A stretch of DNA of 64,000 nucleotides from Actinomycetota bacterium. GTDB taxonomy: Bacteria > Actinomycetota > Acidimicrobiia > Acidimicrobiales > Ilumatobacteraceae. The notes under the pieces are model-generated. The model worked only from the letters and a program-made list of their open reading frames with translations, was not told the DNA's origin and searched no databases. The stretch covers positions 1 through 64,000 of the forward strand of contig WLMZ01000002.1 of NCBI GenBank assembly GCA_009726095.1, given 5' to 3'. Position 1 is the stretch's first letter; each line of letters starts with the position of its first letter. This document shows, one piece after another, positions 1 to 10,887 of this stretch. Made by a program: the position numbers and the translations under genes.

Positions 1-477
1 ACCGGCGAGCACCAGGGTGATGGACGAACGTGACGAACTGGACGACCCGAATGCAGCACCGACCATGTATGTGAACATCACTGCGATGAGCCCGCCACCG
101 AAGGCCGCCAGCGGCAACGGGTCGATCAACCAGCCGCTCGTGTTCGAGCGCCCGATCACGAACACGATGGTGGCACCGAGACCTGCACCCGAGGCGACCC
201 CGAGCAGATAGGGGTCGGCGAGCGGATTCCGGAACGCCCCTTGGTAGCTGGCGCCAGAGATCGACAGCATCGCACCGACGAGCGCAGCAAGCGCGACGCG
301 GGGCATACGCACCGTCCAGATCAGGTTCCAGTTGGCGCTGGAGATGCGCCCGGCCGGGCCGATGTAGGCCCCGAGCACGAAGGCCCCGATCAACAACAGC
401 ACCGATGCGGGCAGCCACCAGCTGTGCTGGCGCGAAGGTATCGCGTCAAGCTCGCCGGCGGATGGCTGCCCGCTCAT
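1..477 (-). CDS. btuC: FecCD/BtuC-family ABC transporter permease (partial, runs off left edge)
   Basis: Reverse-strand translation MSGQPSAGELDAIPSRQHSWWLPASVLLLIGAFVLGAYIGPAGRISSANWNLIWTVRMPRVALAALVGAMLSISGASYQGAFRNPLADPYLLGVASGAGLG; RMPRVALAALVGA...GASYQGAFRNPLADPYLLGVASGAGLGA is the FecCD signature. Lies directly downstream of a BtuF-like gene under a cobalamin riboswitch. Confidence 0.88.
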   Translation of the reverse strand, partial: MSGQPSAGELDAIPSRQHSWWLPASVLLLIGAFVLGAYIGPAGRISSANWNLIWTVRMPRVALAALVGAMLSISGASYQGAFRNPLADPYLLGVASGAGLGATIVFVIGRSNTSGWLIDPLPLAAFGGGLIAVMFTYMVGAAFGSSSSSRSSITLVLAG

Positions 478-481
478 GTGA

Positions 482-1498
482 TCAACCCGCCGTGACCGGC
501 GCAGCGGCCTTGACCGCATCGACAACGGACCGGAGGTAGTCCACGACACGCGGGCCCCAACGCGACGAGATGTCGTCGTCCATCGCCACGACATGCCCGC
601 TCTTCACGGCGGCAATCGCTGCCCAGCCGTCTCGGACTGAGACCGTTTCAGCCGACTCGCCGCAGCACTTGGTGTCGGCGAGGAAGATGATGTCGGGATT
701 GCTCGACACGATGAACTCAGCGTTCAACTGTGGGTAGTCGTTGCCGGCCTCGGCGGTATCGGCCACGTTGCGCAATCCGGCGAGCGCATAGAGCTGCCCG
801 ATGAACGTGTTCGAGGTGGCCGAGAAGTAGGTGGGGTCCAACTCGTGGTAGTAGGTGAGCGGCGCCACCAGCTTGGGTACCTCGGCGACGAGGCTCGCGA
901 CGTCGGCAGACATCGTGGCCACGAGCGAGGCCGAATCAGCGACATGATCGGTGAGAACACCGAGCTGCTCGATCTGCGCATACACGTCGTCGAGCGATGT
1001 GGCTGCAGGGCCATACCACACGGGAATACCGAGCTGACCGAGCTGTGCCGACAACTTCGCCGAGTCATCACCGATCACCACGAGGTCCGGCTTGTACGTG
1101 GCGATGGCCTCGATGTTCGGCGTGAAGCCGCTCAAATCGGTCTTGACCGCCGCTACCTCGGCGGGAAAGTTGGACTGGTCGTCCACGGCAACGACCTGCG
1201 CTCCTGCGCCGATGGCAAAGAGCATCTCGGTGTGCGTCGGCGAGAGCGAGATGATCCTCACCGGCTTGGCCTGCAAGCTGACAGGCCCGTTGGGATCGGT
1301 GACCGAGAACGGAACGACGTCGGACGGCGCCGACGCCGGGGTCGAGCCACCGTTCATCGGGGCCGATGCTGCAGGGGCGGAGCTGGCTGCGGGAGCCGCC
1401 GAATCCGCAGCATCGCTGCCGCAGGCGGATAACGCGAGCAACGAGAGCCCGAGCAGGGCCGCTGTTGCTCTCGATCGAAACGAGATGTGACGTGACAT
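482..1498 (-). CDS. btuF: Cobalamin (BtuF-like) ABC transporter substrate-binding lipoprotein
   Basis: True start is inside the 699-aa ORF at MSRHISFRSRATAALLGLSLLALSACGSD (lipobox LSAC), followed by RIISLSPTHTEMLFAIGAGAQVVAVDDQSNFP typical of the periplasmic-binding FecB/BtuF fold; SD GGAGGA 7 nt upstream. Confidence 0.88.
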   Translation of the reverse strand: MSRHISFRSRATAALLGLSLLALSACGSDAADSAAPAASSAPAASAPMNGGSTPASAPSDVVPFSVTDPNGPVSLQAKPVRIISLSPTHTEMLFAIGAGAQVVAVDDQSNFPAEVAAVKTDLSGFTPNIEAIATYKPDLVVIGDDSAKLSAQLGQLGIPVWYGPAATSLDDVYAQIEQLGVLTDHVADSASLVATMSADVASLVAEVPKLVAPLTYYHELDPTYFSATSNTFIGQLYALAGLRNVADTAEAGNDYPQLNAEFIVSSNPDIIFLADTKCCGESAETVSVRDGWAAIAAVKSGHVVAMDDDISSRWGPRVVDYLRSVVDAVKAAAPVTAG

Positions 1499-1499
1499 G

Positions 1500-1525
1500 A
1501 AAAAATCCTCCAAGTACTTGGAGGA
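1500..1525 (-). terminator. Riboswitch expression-platform hairpin: SD-sequestering, with U-run (possible intrinsic terminator)
   Basis: Minus-strand TCCTCCAAGTACTTGGAGGA (perfect 20-bp palindrome, 1506-1525) followed by TTTTTTC then ATG of btuF; the 3' arm GGAGGA is the SD. Confidence 0.72.
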
Positions 1526-1539
1526 CAAGAACGGATCCG

Positions 1540-1732
1540 AACAGGGGTTTCTCCCCAGGCGAACCACCCTTGCCTCGAGGGTTGCGGTTGCACACACAGA
1601 CCAGGCGACCGGACTCGTCTGCTTCACGAACGCCGTGAGCAGCATCACCGTTGCGGGACAGCGCCGGGTTTTCACCGACTTCGCTGGATTCTGTGCGACC
1701 CGGCAAGCCGGGCGAGACGAACTTAGCAGGCC
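1540..1732 (-). ncRNA. Cobalamin (B12) riboswitch upstream of btuF
   Basis: Minus-strand ...AATCCAGCGAAGTCGGTGAAAACCCGGCGCTGTCCCGCAACGGTGATG...GAAGCAGACGAGTCCGGTCGCCTGGTCTG: conserved GGTGAAAACCCGGCGCTGTCCCGCAAC core and B12-box-like GCAGACGAGTCCGGTCGCCTGG; downstream genes are BtuF/BtuC. Confidence 0.9.
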
Positions 1733-2371
1733 ATGTCTAGACTTCGCGCTTCCATGACCTCCGCCGACGAAACCCCCACGACGGACCCAACATCGCAGGA
1801 TGCGGCGTCCGAGCAACCGTTGACCGACGACCCCCGACCCGACGGCCTCCACGGCGCAAAGTCGCTGCTCCTCGTCAACACCGGCAACGGCAAGGGCAAG
1901 AGCAGCGCCGCCTTCGGTGTGATGGTGCGCGGCGTCGCCCGAGGTTGGAACGTGGCAGTCCTGCAGTTCGTCAAGAGCGGCGAATGGAAGGTGGGCGAGG
2001 AAACCGTCGGCCGTCAGTTGGGTGTTCATTGGCAGTCGCTCGGCGAGGGCTTCACCTGGGACTCCACCAACCTCGACCACGACAAGGCCGTTGCGCAGAC
2101 CGGGTGGGCGATCGCCCGCGACATCGTCGAGAGCGGCCGCTACGACCTCGTCATCCTCGACGAACTCACCTACCTGATGACCTGGGGTTGGATCGATAGT
2201 GCCGAGGTGATCAACGTGCTCCGTGACCGTCCGGCACATGTGAACGTGGTCGTCACCGGCCGCGATGCATCGCCCGAACTCATTGCGATTGCCGACACCG
2301 TCACCGAGATGCGCGAGATCAAGCACGCCTACACCAGTGGCATCGCCGCCAAGCGCGGCATCGATTACTGA
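1733..2371 (+). CDS. cobO: Cob(I)yrinic acid a,c-diamide adenosyltransferase
   Basis: LLLVNTGNGKGKSSAAFGVMVRGVARGWNVAVLQFVKSGEWKVGEE P-loop and family signature; start could instead be ATG 1754. Confidence 0.93.
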   Translation: MSRLRASMTSADETPTTDPTSQDAASEQPLTDDPRPDGLHGAKSLLLVNTGNGKGKSSAAFGVMVRGVARGWNVAVLQFVKSGEWKVGEETVGRQLGVHWQSLGEGFTWDSTNLDHDKAVAQTGWAIARDIVESGRYDLVILDELTYLMTWGWIDSAEVINVLRDRPAHVNVVVTGRDASPELIAIADTVTEMREIKHAYTSGIAAKRGIDY

Positions 2372-2402
2372 TGCGTCGGCCGACGTGCCGTGGATCGCGC
2401 CG

Positions 2403-2936
2403 ATGAACGGCCTCACCGTGCTCATTGGTGGTGCACGGAGCGGCAAGAGCGATCTCGCCGTGCAGATCGCACAGCGCTTCTCCGGACCCGTCTCCTTCAT
2501 CGCCACTGGCCAACGCATCGACGACGACATGACCGAGCGCATCGCGCGGCATCGTGCCGAGCGGCCACCGTGGCCCACCATCGAAGCCCCGACCGACCTG
2601 ACGGGCGCCCTGCGATCGGTCGCATCGGATCACCTGGTCATCGTCGACTGCCTCACGCTGCTGGTCTCCAACATGATGTTTGCTGAGCGCACCGACGAAC
2701 ACGTCGGCAAGGAAGCGGCTGCGGCGGTCGCTGTCGCCTGCGCACGCAGCGCACCAACCGTGGTCGTCACCAACGAGGTCGGCCTCGGCATCCACCCCGA
2801 CACGGAGTTGGGTCGCCGCTATCGCGATCTGCTCGGACGGGTGAACCGCACGTGGGCCTCGGCAGCGCAACGGAGCCTGTTCCTGGTGGCGGGACGCGCC
2901 ATCGCCCTTCACGATCCGTGGGAGTTCCTGTCATGA
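2403..2936 (+). CDS. cobU: Bifunctional adenosylcobinamide kinase/adenosylcobinamide-phosphate guanylyltransferase
   Basis: MNGLTVLIGGARSGKSDLAVQIAQRF...VSFIATGQRIDDDMTERIARHRAERP: CobU/CobP signature; start revised from 2265 to 2403. Confidence 0.93.
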   Translation: MNGLTVLIGGARSGKSDLAVQIAQRFSGPVSFIATGQRIDDDMTERIARHRAERPPWPTIEAPTDLTGALRSVASDHLVIVDCLTLLVSNMMFAERTDEHVGKEAAAAVAVACARSAPTVVVTNEVGLGIHPDTELGRRYRDLLGRVNRTWASAAQRSLFLVAGRAIALHDPWEFLS

Positions 2937-3928
2937 ACCAAACCGAGTGGCTCACTCACGCATTGCAGACCTTGCCAGAGCGCGACGAGTCAGCGTTTGC
3001 CGCTGTCACCGAGCGCGCCGCCAACATCTTGCGCCCCAGCGGCGCACTGGCCCGCCTCGATCACGTGGCAGCGTGGGTTGCAGCGTGGCAGCGCACCGAG
3101 CACCCGGCCATCCGTCAACCGGCCGCGCTCATCTTCGCCGCCGATCATGGTGTGAACGCAGCGGGTGTCAGTGCCTATCCCACCGAAGTCACGGGGGCGA
3201 TGCTCGCCGCCTATCGCGCTGGTAAGAGCACCATCAACGCGTTCGCTGTCGTCGCTGGCGCAAGCGTGGAGGCCATCGATGTGGGCGTTGGCCGGCCGAC
3301 CGGCGACATCCGCCTTGAAGCCGCACTGACACACGAACGTTTCGAACAGTCCATCGCAGCGGGGCGCAGCGCCGTCGAGTCGTTGGAAGCTGACCTGCTG
3401 GTACTCGGCGAGATGGGCATCGGTAACACCACAGCGGCCGCAGCGATTGCTTCGGCGCTCGGCGGAGGCCAAGCGGCCGATTGGGTTGGTCGCGGCACCG
3501 GGGTCGACGATGACGGCCTGCAGCGCAAGCGCGATGCCGTGCAGCAGGCCGTCAGCCGTATCGCCGGCATCACCGACCCGTTGGAGATCATGCGCGAAGT
3601 CGGGGGCGCCGAATTGGTCGCCATCGCTGCGGCCATCGTCGCCGCACGCCATCGCCGCCTCCCGGTGATGCTCGATGGCTACGTCGTCACCGCTGCGGCG
3701 CTGCCCCTGGCTGTGCTCAGCACTTCAGCGCTCGACCACTGCACCGTCGGGCATTGCTCGGCCGAGCCCGGCCACCGTCGCCTCCTCGCCCGGCTGGGCA
3801 TGCAGCCACTGCTGGACCTCGACATGCGTCTTGGCGAGGGCAGCGGCGCGATGGCTGCGGTGCCGCTGGTGGCAATGGCCTGCGCCGGGGTCACCGACGT
3901 GCCCACATTCGGCGAATGGTTCGGATGA
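2933..3928 (+). CDS. cobT: Nicotinate-nucleotide--dimethylbenzimidazole phosphoribosyltransferase
   Basis: AALIFAADHGVNAAGVSAYPTEVTGAML...LGEMGIGNTTAAAAI: CobT signature; ATGA overlap with cobU stop. Confidence 0.94.
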   Translation: MNQTEWLTHALQTLPERDESAFAAVTERAANILRPSGALARLDHVAAWVAAWQRTEHPAIRQPAALIFAADHGVNAAGVSAYPTEVTGAMLAAYRAGKSTINAFAVVAGASVEAIDVGVGRPTGDIRLEAALTHERFEQSIAAGRSAVESLEADLLVLGEMGIGNTTAAAAIASALGGGQAADWVGRGTGVDDDGLQRKRDAVQQAVSRIAGITDPLEIMREVGGAELVAIAAAIVAARHRRLPVMLDGYVVTAAALPLAVLSTSALDHCTVGHCSAEPGHRRLLARLGMQPLLDLDMRLGEGSGAMAAVPLVAMACAGVTDVPTFGEWFG

Positions 3929-4683
3929 TGCGCAACCTGCGCGCTGCGATCGTGTTCCTGACCCGCGTGCCGATACCGCTCGGTGGCGAGGTGAACCTCA
4001 CCGCCGCTGTGCCGTGGTTCCCGGTTGCGGGGGCGCTGGTCGGTGCCGCCGTTGGTGGTACCGCAGCGGGCCTGCTGCATCTGGTGCCGCCGCTCGTGGC
4101 GGCAGCGATTGCCGTGTTGTTGGGCGTGCTCATCACCGGCGCATTCCACGAGGACGGGCTGGCCGATGTCGCCGATGCGTTCGCCGGCGGCTGGACACGA
4201 GAGGACCGCATCCGCATCCTCGACGACCCACTGCACGGCTCATACGGCGTTGCGGCCCTCTGCGGGTCCATCGTCGTCCGCGTTGCCTGCATCGCCGCAC
4301 TGGGCTTCTCACCTGCCGCTACGTTCGCCAGCATCGTGGCCGCACACGCGCTCGGGCGGGCCGCTGCGGTGGGCCTGATGGCGATGCTTCCCGTGGCCCG
4401 ACCCGATGGTCTCGGCGCCGAGTACGCACGGTCGCTGTCGCGCCCACGCGCCATCGTCGGCGTGAGCGGCGGCATCGCCATCGCCGCCCTCGCCACGGGT
4501 TGGTGGGTCGGGCCGTTCGTTGCTGCGGCCGCGGTCGGCTGTGGTGCGGTGGCGTGGCTCACCCTGCGCAAACTGGGTGGCGTCACCGGCGATGTGCTCG
4601 GCACCGCCGAGCAGGTGGTCGAGTGCCTCGTGCTGGCAACCGCCACCGGGCTCGCCACGCGATACGGCCTGTGGTGGCGTTGA
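3925..4683 (+). CDS. cobS: Adenosylcobinamide-GDP ribazoletransferase
   Basis: MMRNLRAAIVFLTRVPIPLGGEV...GAFHEDGLADVADAFAGGWTREDRIRILDDPLHGSYG: CobS signature; ATGA overlap with cobT stop. Confidence 0.94.
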   Translation: MMRNLRAAIVFLTRVPIPLGGEVNLTAAVPWFPVAGALVGAAVGGTAAGLLHLVPPLVAAAIAVLLGVLITGAFHEDGLADVADAFAGGWTREDRIRILDDPLHGSYGVAALCGSIVVRVACIAALGFSPAATFASIVAAHALGRAAAVGLMAMLPVARPDGLGAEYARSLSRPRAIVGVSGGIAIAALATGWWVGPFVAAAAVGCGAVAWLTLRKLGGVTGDVLGTAEQVVECLVLATATGLATRYGLWWR

Positions 4684-4707
4684 CGTCCGCTGAGGTCTGG
4701 TCGCTGC

Positions 4708-4724
4708 GCCACCACCATGGTGGC
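4708..4724 (+). terminator. Hairpin downstream of cobS (candidate terminator)
   Basis: GCCACC-accat-GGTGGC, 25 nt after the cobS stop; no U-run. Confidence 0.4.
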
Positions 4725-4773
4725 TGATCGATCACACTCCCTCGCGTGCGTGGCTCACGGCTAAGTTCTCCTC

Positions 4774-6552
4774 GTGACGTTTCCCTCCCCCACGCAACCG
4801 GGCACCTCGCAACCGGGCGAGCGCCTTGCCGGGCATCTCTTGGTCGAGGCCCTCATCGAGCAGGGGATCGACACCTGTTTCGGTGTCCCCGGCGAGAGCT
4901 ATCTGGCCGTGCTCGACGGCCTCCACGAGCACCGCGATCGCATTCGGTTCATCGCCTGCCGCCAGGAGGGTGGCGCTGCGTTCATGGCCGAGGCGCAGGG
5001 CAAGCTCAGCGGCCGGCCGGGGGTGTGCTTCGTCACGCGCGGTCCGGGCGCCACCAATGCCAGTATCGGTCTGCACACTGCGTTCCAGGACAGCACGCCG
5101 ATGGTGCTCTTCGTCGGTCAGGTGGCCGCTGACCAGCGCGACCGCGAGGCGTTCCAAGAACTCGATTACCGTCAGATGTTCGGCCCTGGCACGTTGGGCA
5201 TGGCCAAGTGGGTGGGCGAGGTCCACGACCCCGATCGTCTCCCCGAATACGTCTCACGCGCCTTTCATACTGCGATGCAGGGCCGCCCAGGACCCGTGGT
5301 CATCGTGCTTCCCGAGGACATGCTCACCCGGCCCACCAGTGCGCCGCTGCTCGGCCGCGCCGAGCCCGCCCTGGCATGGCCTGCCCCGAGCGCGCTCGCC
5401 GACATACGCGGGCTGCTCGCTCAGGCCGAGCGCCCCTTCGTGATCGCCGGTGGCAGCGGCTGGGATGCGGCGGCATGCGCTGCGCTGCAACACTTCGCCG
5501 AGGCGTGGAACCTGCCGGTCGGGTGTGCGTTCCGCTTCCAAGACCTCTTCGACAATCGCCACTCGAACTATGCCGGCGACGTGGGCATCGGTATCAACCC
5601 GAGGCTGGCCGAGCGCGTCCGTACTGCTGATCTGGTGCTGGCGATCGGGCCGCGTCTCGGCGAGATGACAACCGGCGGTTACACCCTGTTGCAGGCCCCT
5701 CGCCCGACGCAACGGCTCGTGCACATGCACGCCGGGGCCGAGGAACTCGGTCGGGTGTACAGCGCCGACGTACTCGCCCAGTCGTCGATGGCCTGCGCGG
5801 CCATTGCACTCACCACCATGGCGGTGCCCGAGCAGGGGCCCTGGGCGACGTGGACGGCTGGGGCGCACGCCGACTACCTGGCCAACCTGGTGCCCACCCC
5901 GGTCACGCCGCTGGACATGGCCGAGGTCATCAAGACCGTGCAGCAACTTGCCCCCCACGACACCGTCTACACGAACGGCGCAGGTAACTACAGCGGCTGG
6001 CTGCACCGGTTCGTTCAGTACCACGGCCTGCAGCACTCCGGCCGCACCCAACTCGCCCCCACGTCGGGAGCGATGGGCTACGGCGTGCCCGCCGCCGTGG
6101 CGGCAGCGCTGCTGTACCCACAGCGCACGGTCGTCAACATCGCCGGCGATGGCGACTTCCTGATGACCGGGCAAGAACTCGCCACCGCCACCGGGTACGG
6201 GGCCAAGCGACTGATCAGCATCGTCGTCGACAACGGCACCTACGGCACCATCCGTATGCACCAAGAGCGCGAATACCCCGGACGGGTGAGCGGCAGCGAT
6301 CTGTACAACCCCGATTTCGTTGCCCTCGCCAAGGCCTACGGCTGGCACGGTGAATCGGTCGATGCCACCGAGCAGTTTGCTCCTGCATTCGAACGTGCCC
6401 TCCAACGACAAGAACCGACGTTGTTGCATCTGCAACTGTCAGCCGACGTCAGCACCAGCCGCACCACGCTGTCGGCACTTCGGGCCGCTGCCATCGCTGG
6501 CCGCACCCAACAGCCGCACAACCTCGAATCTGGCAGTAGATCCGCGCCCTGA
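4774..6552 (+). CDS. Thiamine-pyrophosphate-dependent enzyme, acetolactate synthase (IlvB) family
   Basis: IDTCFGVPGESYLAVLDGL...VCFVTRGPGATNASIG...NIAGDGDFLMTGQELATATGYGAKRLISIVVDNGTYGTIRMHQE; TPP-binding GDG-DN motif. Not in the ilvBNC operon. Confidence 0.88.
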   Translation: MTFPSPTQPGTSQPGERLAGHLLVEALIEQGIDTCFGVPGESYLAVLDGLHEHRDRIRFIACRQEGGAAFMAEAQGKLSGRPGVCFVTRGPGATNASIGLHTAFQDSTPMVLFVGQVAADQRDREAFQELDYRQMFGPGTLGMAKWVGEVHDPDRLPEYVSRAFHTAMQGRPGPVVIVLPEDMLTRPTSAPLLGRAEPALAWPAPSALADIRGLLAQAERPFVIAGGSGWDAAACAALQHFAEAWNLPVGCAFRFQDLFDNRHSNYAGDVGIGINPRLAERVRTADLVLAIGPRLGEMTTGGYTLLQAPRPTQRLVHMHAGAEELGRVYSADVLAQSSMACAAIALTTMAVPEQGPWATWTAGAHADYLANLVPTPVTPLDMAEVIKTVQQLAPHDTVYTNGAGNYSGWLHRFVQYHGLQHSGRTQLAPTSGAMGYGVPAAVAAALLYPQRTVVNIAGDGDFLMTGQELATATGYGAKRLISIVVDNGTYGTIRMHQEREYPGRVSGSDLYNPDFVALAKAYGWHGESVDATEQFAPAFERALQRQEPTLLHLQLSADVSTSRTTLSALRAAAIAGRTQQPHNLESGSRSAP

Positions 6553-6597
6553 GCGGCTCACATCTCCTACCAGAACCAGGGTGGGGCTGCGGCGGGG

Positions 6598-8979
<2,382 letters not shown>

Positions 8980-8984
8980 TCATC

Positions 8985-9863
8985 ATGCGGGTCGACGACG
9001 TACTCACCACTCACACCGAGGGCCTCGCCCCGTTGAACCGACCGATCATGATCGTGGCACTCACGGGTTGGTTCGACGCATCGTCGGCCGCCACCGCAGC
9101 GCTCGAGTGGCTGCTGCGCGATCGCGTCGCCCCGGTAGTGGCCAGCATCGACTCCGACCCGTTCTACGACTTCACCCAGGAACGCCCCGAGGTGTGGTTT
9201 GACGACGACGAAGTCCGCAACATCCGCTGGCCCACCAACGATTTCCGCCTGTCGCGTTACCTGGGCGGCAGCCATGACCTCGTGGTGCTCTCGGGCGTCG
9301 AGCCCCACGTGCGGTGGAGTACCTACTGCGACTGCATCTCCAGTCTCGCACTGCGGCTCTCGTGTGATGTCGTGGTCACGATCGGGGCGAGTGCCGACGC
9401 TGTGCCGCACAGCCGGGTCCCACCCGTGGTCGGCAGTTCCACCAACGACGAGCTGGTCCGCCGTCTGGGTCTCAGCCGACCGCAGTATCAGGGCATCACC
9501 GGTGTCGTCGGGGTCCTGCAGGAACGGCTCGAGAAACTCGGCATACCCGCGATCTCGTTGCGGGTGGGCGTGCCCCATTATCTCGGTAACGCCCAACACC
9601 CCAAGTCGTCGGCCGCACTGCTGCGTCATCTCGAGCATGTCCTCGGCGTGCCCACGGGCCACGTCGAACTGGCCGGCGAGATCGAACGTTGGCGATCCCT
9701 ACACGACGAAGCCGTTGCCGAGGACCCACAGGCCAGTTCCTATGTACGCATGCTCGAGCACCAGTTCGACCAACGTTCCGAGGCGATGCTGACCACCGGC
9801 GATGACCTGGCTGCAGAACTCGAGGCGTTCCTGAGGGGCCTCGAGAATCCCGATCAGGGCTGA
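8985..9863 (+). CDS. PAC2 (proteasome-assembly-chaperone-like) family protein
   Basis: LNRPIMIVALTGWFDASSAATAALEWLLRD...ASIDSDPFYDFTQERPEVWFDDDEVRNIRWPTN. Confidence 0.88.
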   Translation: MRVDDVLTTHTEGLAPLNRPIMIVALTGWFDASSAATAALEWLLRDRVAPVVASIDSDPFYDFTQERPEVWFDDDEVRNIRWPTNDFRLSRYLGGSHDLVVLSGVEPHVRWSTYCDCISSLALRLSCDVVVTIGASADAVPHSRVPPVVGSSTNDELVRRLGLSRPQYQGITGVVGVLQERLEKLGIPAISLRVGVPHYLGNAQHPKSSAALLRHLEHVLGVPTGHVELAGEIERWRSLHDEAVAEDPQASSYVRMLEHQFDQRSEAMLTTGDDLAAELEAFLRGLENPDQG

Positions 9864-9879
9864 CGCAGCCGGCTTCTGA

Positions 9880-9918
9880 GGGCACTGACCAACGCCGAGG
9901 TGCTGGTCAGCGGTGCCC
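9880..9918. terminator. Convergent-gene hairpin (candidate bidirectional terminator)
   Basis: GGGCAC-TGACCA ... TGGTCA-(gcg)-GTGCCC between convergent gene ends 9863 and 9928. Confidence 0.6.
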
Positions 9919-9927
9919 AGCCACCGT

Positions 9928-10128
9928 TCAGGCGGCGCGACTCTGCTTCGAGACCCGAGCGGTGCGCCCACCCTGGAGCACGATGGGCCGTGTCGAGCAG
10001 GGGTGGCTGTATTCGACCTTCCGACGGTTGCTGAACACGCCAGCGCGACGGAGCTTGGGGAGCACGATCAACCGATAGGCCAGCAGGATTCCCAGCACCC
10101 AGGCGACAGCCAGCAGCGAGCCGGTCAT
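9928..10128 (-). CDS. Small hypothetical membrane-anchored protein (66 aa)
   Basis: MTGSLLAVAWVLGILLAYRLIVLPKLRRAGVFSNRRKVEYSHPCSTRPIVLQGGRTARVSKQSRAA: one N-terminal TM then basic tail; start inside a longer ORF. Confidence 0.45.
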   Translation of the reverse strand: MTGSLLAVAWVLGILLAYRLIVLPKLRRAGVFSNRRKVEYSHPCSTRPIVLQGGRTARVSKQSRAA

Positions 10129-10243
10129 GCGCCTGCCTGATGATCTACGAGACGTGCCACACAGCGAAATTACTGTCTCGAGCGGCGAGAGTAGAGGATG
10201 CTCGGGCGATGGGCAGCGTGACAGGCGGGCTGCCGCGTCCGAG

Positions 10244-10732
10244 CTACTCGGCCAAAAGGTCGTCGATCTGGCCCACTGCGGCAGCGAGGCCCTCTTCCAT
10301 GCCCATGTCGACCAGTTGTTCCATCTGCTCGCGCGAATTGAAGGTGGATGCGATGGACATACTGGTGCCCCCATCGGCGCTGGACTCCAGCGTGACGCGG
10401 CCCATGGTCGTGGGCATCTCGAGGTTCGGATTGCCGTCCGCATCGGAGAAGCCGTCCTCGAAGGCGAGTCCGTGCGGAGCCGACACGGTGATGACACGCC
10501 ACCATCCGTGGTACTGATCGCCGTCAGGACCGGTCATGAAGTAGGTCACGCCTGCCCCCGGGCTGAGGTCATGCTGCACGAACGTGGCCGGGAACATGGG
10601 TGGCCCCCACCAGCGCTCGAGCAGACGCGGGTTCGACCACATCTGCCAAACGCGCTCGACGGGTGCGTCGAACCCGGCGGTGACGGTCATCGTCAGGGAT
10701 TCGAGGTCCTTGTGGATGTTTGTGACGGTCAC
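10244..10732 (-). CDS. SRPBCC (AHSA1/START-like) family protein
   Basis: LTMTVTAGFDAPVERVWQMWSNPRLLERWWGPPMFPATFVQHDLSPGAGVTYFMTGPDG. Confidence 0.88.
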   Translation of the reverse strand: MTVTNIHKDLESLTMTVTAGFDAPVERVWQMWSNPRLLERWWGPPMFPATFVQHDLSPGAGVTYFMTGPDGDQYHGWWRVITVSAPHGLAFEDGFSDADGNPNLEMPTTMGRVTLESSADGGTSMSIASTFNSREQMEQLVDMGMEEGLAAAVGQIDDLLAE

Positions 10733-10799
10733 GATGGTGCTCCTGTTCGCATGTCGTGGCGGGCCGCGCTCACTCCTGCGGGCTCAGCGTCCGGGCTTT

Positions 10800-10842
10800 C
10801 GTGAATGCTGAGCGCACGGTTGTGATGCGCTCAGCATTCACG
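10800..10842. terminator. 17-bp perfect inverted repeat between metY end and the SRPBCC gene
   Basis: CGTGAATGCTGAGCGCA-(cggttgtga)-TGCGCTCAGCATTCACG; no U-run on either strand. Confidence 0.6.
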
Positions 10843-10887
10843 ACGGGATTCCAGGGCTGTCAGTCGGCGGCCCGGCGTCGGCAGCGG

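Noticed and set aside
482-2581. 699-aa minus-strand ORF as a single long protein
   Set aside because: Only the C-terminal 338 aa are BtuF-like; the rest crosses the riboswitch and is antisense to cobO/cobU.
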